DNA of 18,660 nucleotides from an uncultured cyanobacterium (lineage in GTDB: Bacteria > Cyanobacteriota > Vampirovibrionia > Gastranaerophilales > Gastranaerophilaceae). Below are positions 7,092 through 13,112 of the stretch, in pieces. The translations under genes were made by a program, and so were the position numbers. The stretch covers positions 1 to 18,660 of the forward strand of contig CAMTNN010000012.1 in NCBI GenBank assembly GCA_947073895.1, read 5' to 3'. Within the stretch, counting starts at the first letter, position 1; the number at the start of each line of letters is the position of its first letter. The notes under the pieces were generated by a model. The model was not told the DNA's origin, made no database searches, and saw only the letters and a program-made list of their open reading frames with translations.

Positions 7092-7679
7092 ATGAAAAAT
7101 TATACAACATTACGGTTTACGAATTCTAAAAAAGAGTTTTATTTATTTGAAATTATCTTGTTTTTTGTTTATTTAATTCCTGGGTTTCTTGCGATTTATG
7201 ATAAATTTAATGCAGAATATTTAGTGTTATTATTGGTTTTTGGATTGTTCTTAGGTTTTTTATTTTTTGTTATTGAACATAGTTATCATGTAATAATGAA
7301 TAAAGAAGAAAACTCTTGTAAGGTTATTCAAAAAGCATTATTCAGAAACCTTTATATGGTTGTAGATCAGCTTGCAGTCAGTGATATAAAAAATGCAAGT
7401 TTGTTTACATCTGTAAGACGTAAAAATAAACGTACTGAAACAACATACGGTATTTGTTTGAATTTGAAAAATGGCAGCGAAATCCGACCTTATGGCGGAC
7501 ATTCTACCAATAGATATACTTATTGGACAAATCTGGTAGAAGATATTAATGCTTTTTTGTCAGATAGTTCCGTATATAAAGAATTTCATTATAGACCTTG
7601 TGCATTCAGAATAATTGGTGTAATTTTTTCAGCATTATATTTTTATTTATGTATATCTGAACTCTTGACCAAGTTTTAG
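7092..7679 (+). CDS. Hypothetical membrane protein, three predicted helices
   Basis: No family is recognised. The 195-residue protein has hydrophobic segments at about 18-36, 43-62 and 171-192, with a soluble middle of about 100 residues. That middle (HVIMNKEENSCKVIQK, then a basic RRKNKRTETTYG, then LNLKNGSEIRPYGGHS) has the alternating beta character of a PH-like membrane-associated domain, but this is only an impression. The ATG lies two bases after the recR stop with no clear Shine-Dalgarno, so translation probably depends on coupling to recR. No terminator follows before the next promoter; the hairpin at 7948 may end this transcript too. Base use is A/T-rich and ordinary for the window. 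Confidence 0.75.
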   Translation: MKNYTTLRFTNSKKEFYLFEIILFFVYLIPGFLAIYDKFNAEYLVLLLVFGLFLGFLFFVIEHSYHVIMNKEENSCKVIQKALFRNLYMVVDQLAVSDIKNASLFTSVRRKNKRTETTYGICLNLKNGSEIRPYGGHSTNRYTYWTNLVEDINAFLSDSSVYKEFHYRPCAFRIIGVIFSALYFYLCISELLTKF

Positions 7680-7680
7680 C

Positions 7681-7708
7681 TTGCAACTTTTGAAAAAAGT
7701 GCTATAAT
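7681..7708 (+). promoter_or_regulatory. Strong promoter of the 58-codon gene
   Basis: TTGCAA (7681-7686) and a perfect TATAAT (7703-7708) are 16 bases apart, starting two bases after the stop of the preceding gene. Transcription would begin near 7715, giving a leader of about 26 bases with AAGAGAGGG at 7725-7733. This is one of the best promoter matches in the window. Confidence 0.7.
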
Positions 7709-7740
7709 ATTTATATACATTATTAAGAGAGGGTACCCCG

Positions 7741-7917
7741 ATGGATATTAGTTTAGTAAGTGGCGGAAGTGCTATGACACCTGAGGTTCAGGCACAGTAT
7801 GGCGTTAAATTAATACAAATGGCTAGAGCTTCAGAAGAGGCTGCTGCATCTGTTATTTTGGATGCTGTTGAAATCTCAAAAGAGGCTATGGATAAATTTT
7901 TGGCTGAGAGAGAATAA
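7741..7917 (+). CDS. Small 58-residue protein, possibly YjfB-like
   Basis: An intact frame of 58 codons starts at an ATG placed 7 bases after AAGAGAGGG and ends at TAA 7915-7917, between a strong promoter and a terminator, so it is a real single-gene unit. The product begins MDISLVSGGSAMTPEVQAQY and continues with an Ala/Glu-rich amphipathic helix (about 21-58: VKLIQMARASEEAAASVI and on to KFLAERE). The MDI start, the short linker, the Q-x-Q-x-x-V-K-L pattern and the length resemble the small YjfB putative motility family (PF14070), but I cannot verify that. It has no hydrophobic or signal segment, so it is probably a cytoplasmic helical protein. No motility gene is near. Confidence 0.8.
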   Translation: MDISLVSGGSAMTPEVQAQYGVKLIQMARASEEAAASVILDAVEISKEAMDKFLAERE

Positions 7918-7947
7918 GCCAACATTGGCAAGGGGCAAATAGTTGAT

Positions 7948-7982
7948 AAAAAAGCGGATTTAATCATAAAATCCGCTTTTTT
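7948..7982. terminator. Bidirectional intrinsic terminator
   Basis: A 14-base perfect inverted repeat (7948-7961 with 7969-7982) closes a 7-base loop. The arms begin with six A and end with six T around a GCGGATTT core, so both strands have a hairpin with a U run. It serves the 58-codon gene on the plus strand and pgi on the minus strand. A smaller inverted repeat, GCCAA-CA-TTGGC, lies at 7918-7929. Confidence 0.88.
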
Positions 7983-7984
7983 AA

Positions 7985-9373
7985 TTATAATGCCATCATT
8001 TTCGATTGAAGAGTCTGGGCTGATTCTTCAAATCCTGCCCTGCCCATTAGGGCGTAAGTATAGTTCTTCGCTTGTTCTACACCGGGTTGATTAAATGTAT
8101 TAATGTTATAAAGCTCGCCTGCGATAGCTGTTTGAACTTCTAACATATAAAGCAATTGCGCCACATTGTATTCGTCAACTTTTTCTAATGAAATTGTCAT
8201 TGTCGGACGAGAATAATCTGATAATGCAACTCTTGTTGAATCAGCTTCTGCATTGATTAGATCATTTATTGTTTTTCCGCCTAAGTAGCCTATACCTGTG
8301 TATTCAAATATCTTTGGAATTTCAAGTGTGGTGTCAAAGTTTTCTACACGAATAAATGTAATAATTTTATTGTTAGGGCCTTCATTGTATAACTGAATTT
8401 GTGAGTGCTGGTCAGTTGCTCCGAGAGCCTTAATCGGTGTAGGGCCTGCGTTAACTTTTTCTCCGTTATTGTTAACTTCTTTTCCCAATGACTCAGCCCA
8501 CAATTGAACGTACCAGTCTGAAACATACTTAAGTCTGCTTGAATAAGGCATCATAACAGAAAGATTTTTGCCTAATTTTGTGTCCATCAAGTATTGAATC
8601 AAAGCGCCTTGTGCAGCAATATTCTGGTTAATATCAGTATTTTTAAGCGCCAAATCCATATCTTTTACGCCATTAATAATCTGGTCAATATCAAGTCCTA
8701 CAAGAGCAAAAGGAACAAGCCCTACAGCTGAGAATATAGAGAATCTTCCGCCGACATCATCAGGCACTACAAAAGTTTTGTAACCTTCCTGATCGGCTAA
8801 TTGTCTTAATATTCCCATTTTTTTATCTGTTGTAGCAACAATATTTTTTCTGTAATCATCTCCGAGTTCTTTTTCAAGAATGTCTTTAATAATCATATAT
8901 TGGGACATTGTTTCGGCAGTATCACCTGATTTAGTGATTACGTTAACAAGAGTTTTCTTTAAATCAAGGATTTCTAAAATCCCGTTGATTGAATCAGGGT
9001 CAATATTATCAAGAAAGAAAATTCTTGGTAAACCATTTCTTTGTTCTGGAGTCAAAAGGTTCCAATAAGGTTTTAGTAACGCCTCTGTTACAGCAATTCC
9101 GCCAAGAGCTGAACCTCCGATTCCTAATACTAAGATATTATCAAACCTGCCTTTTACCATTGAAGCAAATTCTTTAACATACCAGACTGTTTCTTCGTTA
9201 TAACCAAGGTTCATCCACTGTAACCATTGACCTGGTTTGTCTTTTCGTTGATTAAGGTTTTTGATGATTTCTGCAATTCTATCTTTGTAGTTTGAAAATT
9301 CTTCTGCAATATTTAAACCGTTTTCGTTTCCGATTATCATTGCATCGGTGTTTTTGTAATTGAGTTTAATCAT
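7985..9373 (-). CDS. pgi: Glucose-6-phosphate isomerase
   Basis: This enzyme interconverts glucose 6-phosphate and fructose 6-phosphate in glycolysis and gluconeogenesis. The 462-residue length matches the compact bacterial form. Sugar-phosphate-binding and catalytic motifs are intact: GIGGSALGG (84-92), TKSGDTAET (147-155), GGRFSIFSAVGL (198-209), LWAESLGKE with the catalytic-type Glu284, DQHSQ with His313, and QPGVEQAK with Lys436. The start ATG is preceded by AAAGG at 10 bases. A TTGAAA/TACAAT promoter lies upstream, and the gene ends 3 bases past the shared terminator, so it is monocistronic. It would connect glucose phosphates, including any made from glucan by a phosphorylase, to glycolysis. 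Confidence 0.95.
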   Translation of the reverse strand: MIKLNYKNTDAMIIGNENGLNIAEEFSNYKDRIAEIIKNLNQRKDKPGQWLQWMNLGYNEETVWYVKEFASMVKGRFDNILVLGIGGSALGGIAVTEALLKPYWNLLTPEQRNGLPRIFFLDNIDPDSINGILEILDLKKTLVNVITKSGDTAETMSQYMIIKDILEKELGDDYRKNIVATTDKKMGILRQLADQEGYKTFVVPDDVGGRFSIFSAVGLVPFALVGLDIDQIINGVKDMDLALKNTDINQNIAAQGALIQYLMDTKLGKNLSVMMPYSSRLKYVSDWYVQLWAESLGKEVNNNGEKVNAGPTPIKALGATDQHSQIQLYNEGPNNKIITFIRVENFDTTLEIPKIFEYTGIGYLGGKTINDLINAEADSTRVALSDYSRPTMTISLEKVDEYNVAQLLYMLEVQTAIAGELYNINTFNQPGVEQAKNYTYALMGRAGFEESAQTLQSKMMAL

Positions 9374-9409
9374 CCAAATTTCGCCTTTCTCTTAATAATG
9401 TATAAAATA

Positions 9410-9437
9410 ATTGTACTATTAACAATTAAAATTTCAA
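9410..9437 (-). promoter_or_regulatory. Candidate promoter of pgi
   Basis: On the minus strand TTGAAA (9432-9437) and TACAAT (9410-9415) are 16 bases apart, each one mismatch from consensus. The start of transcription would be near 9403, about 30 bases before the ATG. Confidence 0.45.
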
Positions 9438-9512
9438 GGGTTTGTTAAGTAGTAATAAATAGGGATAGAGGGTAATAGGCATTGATAAAATTTTTGTTAT
9501 AAAATAGAAATT

Positions 9513-9839
9513 GTGAAGAGTATCTTAAAAACTTTATTTATATTTTTAGCTTTTATTTTTACTTTGAGTTTAACTCCTCAGGGCGAAAGTTTTTGTGATG
9601 CTCAATATATTCAAAATGACTATCAAAAAGTTGCGATTGTTTCAAATCCTATTTATGGTGGTGAGATTGTTGCGAATAGAGACTATAATACCTCGAATGG
9701 TTCTTTGAATAATCATTTGGCAGCAAATATATTTTTTGATAATAATGGTTTTATAAAAACTCCAACCCTTATTCAAAGGGATTTCATTCATAATTTATCG
9801 ACCAACTTTGAAAACGAAATAGCAATACGTGCACCATAA
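9513..9839 (+). CDS. Small secreted protein, unknown function
   Basis: The 108-residue product is not recognised. It opens with a clear signal peptide: basic MKSILK, a hydrophobic core LFIFLAFIFTLSL (about 8-20), then a polar TPQGESFC stretch with Cys28 near a plausible cleavage site. The mature part (about 80 residues) is Asn/Asp/Ile-rich with no visible repeats or motifs. The start is a GTG with no Shine-Dalgarno, and the frame is closed by a TAA 27 bases upstream, so no better start exists. A TATAAA at 9498-9503 would place transcription start within a few bases of the GTG, so this mRNA may be nearly leaderless. Only 50 bases separate it from the OadG-like gene, so they may share a transcript. 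Confidence is reduced by the weak start. Confidence 0.55.
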   Translation: MKSILKTLFIFLAFIFTLSLTPQGESFCDAQYIQNDYQKVAIVSNPIYGGEIVANRDYNTSNGSLNNHLAANIFFDNNGFIKTPTLIQRDFIHNLSTNFENEIAIRAP

Positions 9840-9889
9840 TCAATTAAGCTGTTTTGTATTAATTATGAATAGTAAAAAGGAGAAAAATT

Positions 9890-10132
9890 ATGGATTTAAC
9901 CTTGGTTAAAGAAGGTTTAGTTGTAATGGTTATTGGTATGGGAACAGTTTTTATATTCCTTGCAATAATGATTTGGGTAATGAATTTAACCTCATTTATT
10001 TTGAAATTTGTTAATAAATACTTTCCTGAAGAAATTCCACAGTTTAAAACCGTTAATAAGAAGAAATCTTCTAACAATGACGAAGAGATTGCAATTGCAA
10101 TAGCAGCAGCTATGCATAAAGCAGCTCTTTAA
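9890..10132 (+). CDS. oadG: OadG-family gamma subunit of a sodium-pumping decarboxylase
   Basis: The OadG/MmdD/GcdC family provides the small membrane subunit of biotin-dependent decarboxylases that export Na+ while decarboxylating oxaloacetate, methylmalonyl-CoA or glutaconyl-CoA. The 80-residue protein has one transmembrane helix (about 8-32) containing the signature GLVVMVIGMGTVFIFL. A polar linker follows, and a C-terminal helix reads EEIAIAIAAAMHKAAL, the typical ending of this family. An AAGGAG-type site (AAAAAGGAG) precedes the ATG. The alpha (carboxyltransferase), beta (OadB pump) and biotin-carrier genes are not in this window; instead a 39-residue membrane protein follows 15 bases later. 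Which substrate the complex uses cannot be told from the gamma subunit alone. Confidence 0.85.
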   Translation: MDLTLVKEGLVVMVIGMGTVFIFLAIMIWVMNLTSFILKFVNKYFPEEIPQFKTVNKKKSSNNDEEIAIAIAAAMHKAAL

Positions 10133-10147
10133 TGAAAGGAGAAATTT

Positions 10148-10267
10148 ATGGATAATAATGATAAATCATCTTTGCAGGAATCACATGGAACTGGTGTTTT
10201 AAGCACAATGATTTTTATGATTGTAACAGTTGCTGTGATGATTCTTTTAAAGAACTTTTTAGGATAA
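10148..10267 (+). CDS. 39-residue membrane microprotein downstream of oadG
   Basis: The frame has an excellent ribosome binding site (AAAGGAG, 10135-10141, 6 bases from the ATG), begins 15 bases after the oadG stop, and ends at a TAA directly before an intrinsic terminator, so it is very likely translated. The product starts with a polar segment (MDNNDKSSLQESHGTG) and continues as a single hydrophobic helix (about 17-34, VLSTMIFMIVTVAVMILL) ending in KNFLG. The polar N-terminus and the Lys after the helix suggest a one-pass membrane peptide. By position it could be an accessory subunit of the OadG complex, comparable in idea to the small epsilon subunit of Veillonella methylmalonyl-CoA decarboxylase. 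I see no sequence similarity that would prove it. Confidence 0.7.
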   Translation: MDNNDKSSLQESHGTGVLSTMIFMIVTVAVMILLKNFLG

Positions 10268-10270
10268 AAA

Positions 10271-10298
10271 AGGGCGGGACTTTAGTCCCGCCCTTTTT
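10271..10298. terminator. Bidirectional intrinsic terminator between the oadG unit and dapL
   Basis: A GC-rich 10-base stem (10271-10280 with 10285-10294) closes a TTTA loop; A-tracts on one side and five T on the other extend it. It ends the plus-strand oadG transcript, and the complementary strand likewise has a U run after the hairpin, ending dapL. Confidence 0.92.
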
Positions 10299-10299
10299 G

Positions 10300-11466
10300 T
10301 TATTTAAATAATTTTTTGAATCTTTCCATCGCTTCAATAGTGTTCTCTTTTGAACCAAAAGAGGTTAATCTAAAATAACCTTCTCCGTTTTTACCGAAAC
10401 CGGAGCCTGGGGTTCCGACTACTTGAATATTTTCAAGCAGATAATCAAAGAATTCCCATGAAGTCATTCCGTTAGGACATTTTAACCAGATGTATGGAGA
10501 GTGTTTACCGCCAACGTGCCAGATGTTGCATTCTTTTAGTGTTTCTGAAATCAATTTTGCATTTTCTTTGTAGTAATTAATATTTTCTTTGATTTCTCGT
10601 TGTCCTTCTTCTGTGAAAACAGCTTCCGCACCGCGCTGGATAATGTATGGTACTCCGTTAAACTTGGTTGTTTGACGTCTTAGCCACATTTTATTAAGTT
10701 TATCAAGGTTCTTAGGAACGATTGTGTAACCGCATCTTGTACCTGTGAATCCGGCAGTTTTAGATAGTGAGCAGAATTCTATAGCACAGTTTTTTGCCCC
10801 TTCAATTTCATAGATGCTTCTTGGTAACTCTGAATCAGAGATAAAGCATTCATAAGCTGAATCAAATAGAATGATTGCATTATTTTTTAACGCATAATCA
10901 ATCCATTCCTTTAATTGAGCCTTTGTGTAAACAGCACCAGTCGGGTTATTAGGTGAACAAATATAAATAATATCAGCATGTTCTGTCGGAGGTGCAGGCA
11001 AGAAACAGTTTTCACTGTTTGCTTCTGTGAAAATAACTTTTCTACCGTTCATAATGTTTGTATCAACATAAACAGGGTAAACAGGATCCGGAACAAGAAC
11101 TGTATTATTTTTGTCAAATAAATCCAAAATATTTCCTAAATCACTTTTAGCACCATCTGAAATAAAAATTTCATCAAGCTCAAGCTCTACATTGTTTTTT
11201 GCATAATAACCTTGAACTGCGGTACGTAAAAAGTCATATCCCTGTTCAGGGCCGTAACCTCTGAATGTTTCTTTGACCCCCATTTCATCAACGGCTTTGT
11301 GCATAGCTTCAACTACTGCTTTACATAAAGGGCGTGTAACATCGCCTATCCCGAGCCTAATTATATTTACCCCCGGGTTTTTACTTGTAAATTCGTTTAC
11401 TTTTTTTGCTACGGTTGAAAAAAGGTAGCTTTGTTCTAAATTCTCATAATTTTTGTTTATATTCAT
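10300..11466 (-). CDS. dapL: LL-diaminopimelate aminotransferase
   Basis: DapL converts tetrahydrodipicolinate directly to LL-diaminopimelate using glutamate and PLP, bypassing the succinyl or acetyl route to lysine and peptidoglycan precursors; it is typical of cyanobacteria, plants and chlamydiae. The 388 residues carry RLGIGDVTRPL (37-47), GYGPEQGY (70-77), SDGAKSD (103-109), SPNNPTGA (171-178), FDSAYECF (201-208), the PLP lysine Lys236 in SLSKTAGFTGTRCGY, and the C-terminal GSGFGKNGEGYFRLTSFGS. These are DapL-specific wordings, which separates it from other class I aminotransferases. AAGGA, 7 bases from the ATG, lies inside the end of the upstream gene, from which it is separated by 3 bases. 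It is the last gene of a three-gene operon with the bifunctional-nuclease-family gene. Confidence 0.95.
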   Translation of the reverse strand: MNINKNYENLEQSYLFSTVAKKVNEFTSKNPGVNIIRLGIGDVTRPLCKAVVEAMHKAVDEMGVKETFRGYGPEQGYDFLRTAVQGYYAKNNVELELDEIFISDGAKSDLGNILDLFDKNNTVLVPDPVYPVYVDTNIMNGRKVIFTEANSENCFLPAPPTEHADIIYICSPNNPTGAVYTKAQLKEWIDYALKNNAIILFDSAYECFISDSELPRSIYEIEGAKNCAIEFCSLSKTAGFTGTRCGYTIVPKNLDKLNKMWLRRQTTKFNGVPYIIQRGAEAVFTEEGQREIKENINYYKENAKLISETLKECNIWHVGGKHSPYIWLKCPNGMTSWEFFDYLLENIQVVGTPGSGFGKNGEGYFRLTSFGSKENTIEAMERFKKLFK

Positions 11467-11469
11467 TGT

Positions 11470-11766
11470 CTATTCCTTATTATAAGCATTTTTTGCAGCT
11501 ATTGAATCACTCATTTTATTAACTTCACGAGCCCAGTAACCTACGTTTGGAATAAAAAATCTCTCTTCTGGTTCTGCAGCCAAGGCTCTTTTATAATGTT
11601 CGGGGGCTTTTGTTCTTACTTCGGTTTTAAATTCTTCTTTCTGTATGCTGCTATTATAGGATGCAGCAGGATAAGTAAGCCCCATTATAACTGTTGTTGC
11701 ACCCCATATACCTGTAATAGGTATAAAATTCTTTACAAAATATCTATTAACAGGATTTATCTTCAC
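11470..11766 (-). CDS. Hypothetical 98-residue membrane-anchored protein
   Basis: The family is not recognised. The protein has a basic start (MKINPVNRYFVKNF), one hydrophobic segment (about 15-32, IPITGIWGATTVIMGLTY) and a charged helical tail of about 60 residues that includes EPEERFFIPNVGYWAREVNKM. A single-pass anchor with the tail in the cytoplasm would fit the positive-inside rule only weakly. The start is GTG, overlapping the upstream stop as GTGA, and GAGGAA lies about 8 bases before it, so translational coupling is likely. It is sandwiched between the bifunctional-nuclease-family gene and dapL with essentially no spacing. A real gene is likely because the spacing is tight and the ribosome binding site is good, but its role in lysine or nuclease function is unknown. 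Confidence 0.72.
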   Translation of the reverse strand: MKINPVNRYFVKNFIPITGIWGATTVIMGLTYPAASYNSSIQKEEFKTEVRTKAPEHYKRALAAEPEERFFIPNVGYWAREVNKMSDSIAAKNAYNKE

Positions 11767-12272
11767 TGATCAGATTCCTCGTGTCTTCCTTGCATTAATT
11801 TTTCAAAATCAGATGGTTTTATGTTTTGGATAAAATCTTTGAATTCTTGTGCTTCTTCTTCATCTTTGGCTGCATCCGTTGAAACAGAACCGTTCATGAG
11901 CACATTAGCCGTTACAAAAATAGGAGCTTTTGCTCTCATAGCAAGAGCTATTGCATCTGATGGGCGAGCATCAACTTCAATTGTTTCGTCGTCTTTTGTA
12001 ATAAATAGCGTTGCGTAATAAGTGTCTTTTTCAACGTCATTAATTTCGATTTTGTCTAGTTTATATCCTGTTTTTTCGATTAAGTTAGCTGCTAAATCGT
12101 GCGTCATAGGACGGGCTACAACAAGTCCTTCTATGCATCTGATAATTGCGCTTGCTTCGGCGGAGCCAATCCAAATCGGCAATGCTTTTCTGTTATCTAA
12201 ATCGTGAAGTACAACGATTGGCGAGTTTGTTCTAACATCAAGCGCTATACCCATTACTTTCATTTCTATCAT
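11763..12272 (-). CDS. Bifunctional nuclease (BFN/DUF151) family protein
   Basis: The DUF151 domain was named from a plant protein with RNase and DNase activity; bacterial members have mostly unproven roles. The domain fills about residues 4-125: MKVMGIALDV, SPIVVLHDLDNRKALPIWIG, the helix EASAIIRCIEG (39-49), RPMTHDLAANLIE and EVDARPSDAIALAMRAKAPIFV (99-120). The last segment, with its invariant DARPSDAIALA, is diagnostic. A Glu/Asp/Lys-rich tail of about 40 residues follows, and the usual UvrB/C motif seen in some members is not evident. AGAGGG, 7-8 bases upstream, selects the first of two near ATGs. It heads the operon with the 98-residue protein and dapL, and is divergent from nadK across 63 bases. 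Confidence 0.88.
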   Translation of the reverse strand: MIEMKVMGIALDVRTNSPIVVLHDLDNRKALPIWIGSAEASAIIRCIEGLVVARPMTHDLAANLIEKTGYKLDKIEINDVEKDTYYATLFITKDDETIEVDARPSDAIALAMRAKAPIFVTANVLMNGSVSTDAAKDEEEAQEFKDFIQNIKPSDFEKLMQGRHEESDQ

Positions 12273-12295
12273 AATTTTACCCTCTTTTGTCTCTG

Positions 12296-12328
12296 ATTAT
12301 ACCATAAACACTAAATCTATGTTATAAT
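12296..12328. promoter_or_regulatory. Overlapping divergent promoters of the BFN operon and nadK
   Basis: The minus strand has an extended -10 (TGG then TATAAT at 12296-12301), giving a leader of about 15-20 bases for the BFN gene. The plus strand has a perfect TATAAT at 12323-12328. The two boxes are mirror images 21 bases apart, so each lies in the other's -35 region, and neither has a good -35 hexamer. The plus-strand box ends 7 bases before the nadK ATG. Confidence 0.6.
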
Positions 12329-12335
12329 CCGTTGT

Positions 12336-13112
12336 ATGAAAATAAATGTAGTTTATAACAAAAATATTGACGGTTATAAAGATGTTCTTGAAGCTGTAGA
12401 GGGCCTTCTTATTAGTTATAAAACAGAATTTAAATCGTTTGATATTGATAATATGCTTTCTTTTGGAGAAATTTCTCTTGTAATCGGCGGTGACGGAACT
12501 CTTTTAAAAGCTGCACGATATTATGCCGATTCAAAAGTACCTGTGCTCGGGATTAACTTGGGCCGACTTGGCTTTCTTTCACAGGCGGCTTCTGTAGAAG
12601 ATGTTGTTGAAGCTGTTATAAATAAAAAATATTATACAGAAGAGCGTATGATGCTTACTGCTCTTGATAAACTTGCATTGAACGATTTTGTTATTAAGGG
12701 ATGTGATCCATCCAGAACATCAAAATTTTATCTTGAAATCAATGGTAAAAATGTTTGTGATTATATTGCAGACGGTTTGATTGTGTCTACCCCTACCGGT
12801 TCTACTGCTTACGGACTTTCTGCGGGCGGGCCGGTTTTATATCCGACAACAGATGTAATATCAATTGTGCCGATTTGTCCGCATACTCTTAATGCACGCC
12901 CGATTGTTGTTCCTGCAGGAGAAGAAATTACAATTAGAACTGGAGACAAACTGCTATCGGTTTCAATTGATGGGTTTGATACAACTAAATGTGTTGAAAA
13001 AATTATGATAAAGGCAGCTAAAAATAAAGCATTGTTGGCTTTCTTGAAAGAAGAACAGTTCTATTCTGTTTTAAGAGATAAGCTTCACTGGGGTATTTCT
13101 GAAACTAAATAA
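12336..13112 (+). CDS. nadK: NAD kinase
   Basis: NAD kinase phosphorylates NAD to NADP in the cytoplasm. The 258-residue protein has GGDGTLLKAA (51-60), GINLGRLGFL (72-81), an ALND variant of the usual NE/D motif (Asn116, Asp117), the glycine-rich ADGLIVSTPTGSTAYGLSAG (145-164), CPHTLNARPIV (181-191) and SIDG (210-213), which together are complete for catalysis. No Shine-Dalgarno precedes the ATG. A TATAAT ends 7 bases upstream, so the transcript may start at the ATG itself, a leaderless mRNA. No alternative in-frame start further in would keep the conserved beta strand INVVYNK. It is divergent from the BFN operon and converges on the AarF-like gene, overlapping it by 8 bases. Confidence 0.95.
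   Translation: MKINVVYNKNIDGYKDVLEAVEGLLISYKTEFKSFDIDNMLSFGEISLVIGGDGTLLKAARYYADSKVPVLGINLGRLGFLSQAASVEDVVEAVINKKYYTEERMMLTALDKLALNDFVIKGCDPSRTSKFYLEINGKNVCDYIADGLIVSTPTGSTAYGLSAGGPVLYPTTDVISIVPICPHTLNARPIVVPAGEEITIRTGDKLLSVSIDGFDTTKCVEKIMIKAAKNKALLAFLKEEQFYSVLRDKLHWGISETK

Noticed and set aside
7918..7929. GCCAA-CA-TTGGC hairpin as a separate regulatory site
   Set aside because: The stem is five base pairs with a two-base loop, which cannot close properly; it is probably chance, next to a real terminator.
10190..10267. Riboswitch or small RNA before the terminator at 10271
   Set aside because: The sequence is fully explained by the 39-codon frame with its own ribosome binding site.
11467..11560. 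Lysine riboswitch in front of dapL
   Set aside because: There is only a 3-base gap before dapL and the upstream bases are coding; nothing of lysine-box size exists, and the 63-base nadK-BFN gap is too small as well.
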